A stretch of DNA of 12,186 bases, from NCBI RefSeq assembly GCF_020217185.1, contig NZ_JAIWNX010000295.1, positions 1-12,186 of the forward strand. Reading direction: 5' to 3'. Origin of the DNA: Asticcacaulis sp. Lineage in GTDB: Bacteria; Pseudomonadota; Alphaproteobacteria; Caulobacterales; Caulobacteraceae. Position numbers and translations under genes: made by a program. The notes under the pieces were generated by a model that was not told the origin of the DNA, made no database searches, and saw nothing but the letters and a program-made list of their open reading frames with translations. Shown here piece after piece: positions 11,405 to 12,186 of the stretch; within the stretch, counting starts at the first letter, position 1; every line of letters begins with the position of its first letter.

Positions 11405-12186
11405 ATGCAGATTTCCGACGTTCACGGCCTTGCGGCGCGCCTTAAGGGCGAAATCGGCAAGGTCATCATCGGTCAGGCCGATACGGTCGAGCTGATGCTG
11501 ACCGCCCTGTTTTCCGGGGGCCATGTGCTGCTCGAAGGGCCTCCGGGCACGGCCAAGACCCTGCTGGCGCGGGCCTTTTGCCGTTCGCTGTCCCTGCGTT
11601 TCGGGCGCATCCAGTTTACGCCGGACATGCTGCCGGCCGATATTCTGGGCTCCAACCTGTTCAACTTCCAGACCTCGACCTTCTCCCTGACCAAGGGGCC
11701 GATCTTCTGCGATCTGCTGCTGGCCGACGAAATCAACCGCACGCCACCCAAGACGCAGGCCGCCCTGCTGGAGGCCATGCAGGAGCGCAAGGTGACGCTC
11801 GATGGCACGCGCTACGATCTGGGCGACCGCTTCATGGTCATCGCCACCCAGAACCCGATCGAGCAGCAGGGCACCTATCCGTTGCCGGAGGCGCAACTGG
11901 ACCGTTTCCTGTTCAAGCACGTGCTGGGCTATCCGTCGGCCAGCGAAGAACGCCGCATCATCGACGAGGCGGGCAATTCGGCGGTGACGCTCGATCCGGA
12001 ACAGGCGGGTATCGAGGCGGTGCTGGATGCCGCGACCCTGGCCGAAGCGATCCGCGTGGTGACCACGGTGCGGCTCAATGATGCCAATCTCGACTATATC
12101 GTCAGCCTGATACGCGCCACGCGCGAAAGCCCGTCACTGGCGGTCGGGGCCTCGCCGCGCTCTGGCGCGCTGCTGGCGCGGGCGGC
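11405..12186 (+). CDS. MoxR family AAA+ ATPase, cut by the right edge
   Basis: The frame opens at ATG 11405, directly after the DUF4350 stop, and stays open for 260 codons to the window edge. It carries the MoxR core in order: VIIGQ (20-24), Walker A GPPGTAKT (45-52), LLLADEIN Walker B (104-111), NRTPPKTQAALLEAMQE (111-127), the sensor 1 region ATQNPIEQQGTYPLPEAQLDRF (147-168) and a sensor 2-like GASPRS (248-253). Family members are about 320-330 residues, so some 60-70 C-terminal residues lie outside. MoxR ATPases act as chaperone-like factors, often with DUF58/von Willebrand-type proteins, in maturation of enzymes or envelope maintenance. All ATPase motifs look intact. No clear Shine-Dalgarno precedes the ATG (GGAGCGCTAG is the nearest purine-rich stretch), consistent with coupling to the upstream gene. 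Confidence 0.95.
   Translation, partial: MQISDVHGLAARLKGEIGKVIIGQADTVELMLTALFSGGHVLLEGPPGTAKTLLARAFCRSLSLRFGRIQFTPDMLPADILGSNLFNFQTSTFSLTKGPIFCDLLLADEINRTPPKTQAALLEAMQERKVTLDGTRYDLGDRFMVIATQNPIEQQGTYPLPEAQLDRFLFKHVLGYPSASEERRIIDEAGNSAVTLDPEQAGIEAVLDAATLAEAIRVVTTVRLNDANLDYIVSLIRATRESPSLAVGASPRSGALLARA

Noticed and set aside
11015..11920. 301-codon minus-strand open frame
   Set aside because: It is antisense to both the DUF4350 and MoxR genes, whose motifs are unambiguous.

Overview
The window is a GC-rich chromosomal segment of an alphaproteobacterium, most likely of the Caulobacterales (an Asticcacaulis- or Caulobacter-like organism). This placement is inferred from the gene content: a Caulobacterales-style Crp/Fnr regulator, a large TonB-dependent receptor, a CHASE2-EAL c-di-GMP enzyme, TTAACC motifs resembling CtrA boxes, and a DUF4129/DUF4350/MoxR cluster. 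No taxonomic marker gene is present. I see no tRNA, rRNA, CRISPR array, transposase or prophage gene.

Layout. (1) 1-1550: a divergent pair. A fragment of an unidentified minus-strand gene runs off the left edge (1-48). A plus-strand operon of a Crp/Fnr regulator and a zeta-class GST / maleylacetoacetate isomerase overlaps by ATGA. A 20-bp inverted repeat lies between the two units. (2) 1564-3256: two minus-strand genes, a Bcr/CflA-type MFS exporter and a secreted class I cytochrome c. The upstream region of the cytochrome gene carries a 12/14 match to the core of the inverted repeat in front of the regulator gene. (3) 3257-3880: a 624-bp region without a conventional gene but dense in signals, nearly all best read on the minus strand. 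It holds three terminator-like hairpins, a REP-like palindrome, GC-rich hairpins, a sigma-54-like promoter motif, CtrA-like boxes, and a 10-codon aromatic-rich micro-ORF with a good ribosome binding site that ends just before a terminator. (4) 3881-6202: a membrane-bound CHASE2 / degenerate GGDEF / EAL protein, predicted to be an active c-di-GMP phosphodiesterase. (5) 6203-6570: a 368-bp divergent intergenic region. Its right half is a structured leader with a possible 33-codon upstream ORF and a terminator-like hairpin ahead of the receptor gene. (6) 6571-8955: a TonB-dependent receptor with an unusual glycine-rich C-terminal tail, followed by a clear terminator. (7) 9090-12186: a tightly packed operon of a DUF4129-like membrane protein, a DUF4350 protein and a MoxR AAA+ ATPase that is cut by the window edge.

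Functional links. The regulator and cytochrome c may be connected through the shared FNR-spaced motif. The MoxR operon resembles known clusters in which the ATPase works with membrane proteins of the DUF58/DUF4129/DUF4350 type; the DUF58 gene would be expected just beyond the right edge. The most unusual part is the 3257-3884 intergenic region, which looks like a compact small-RNA or micropeptide unit next to a palindromic repeat cluster.
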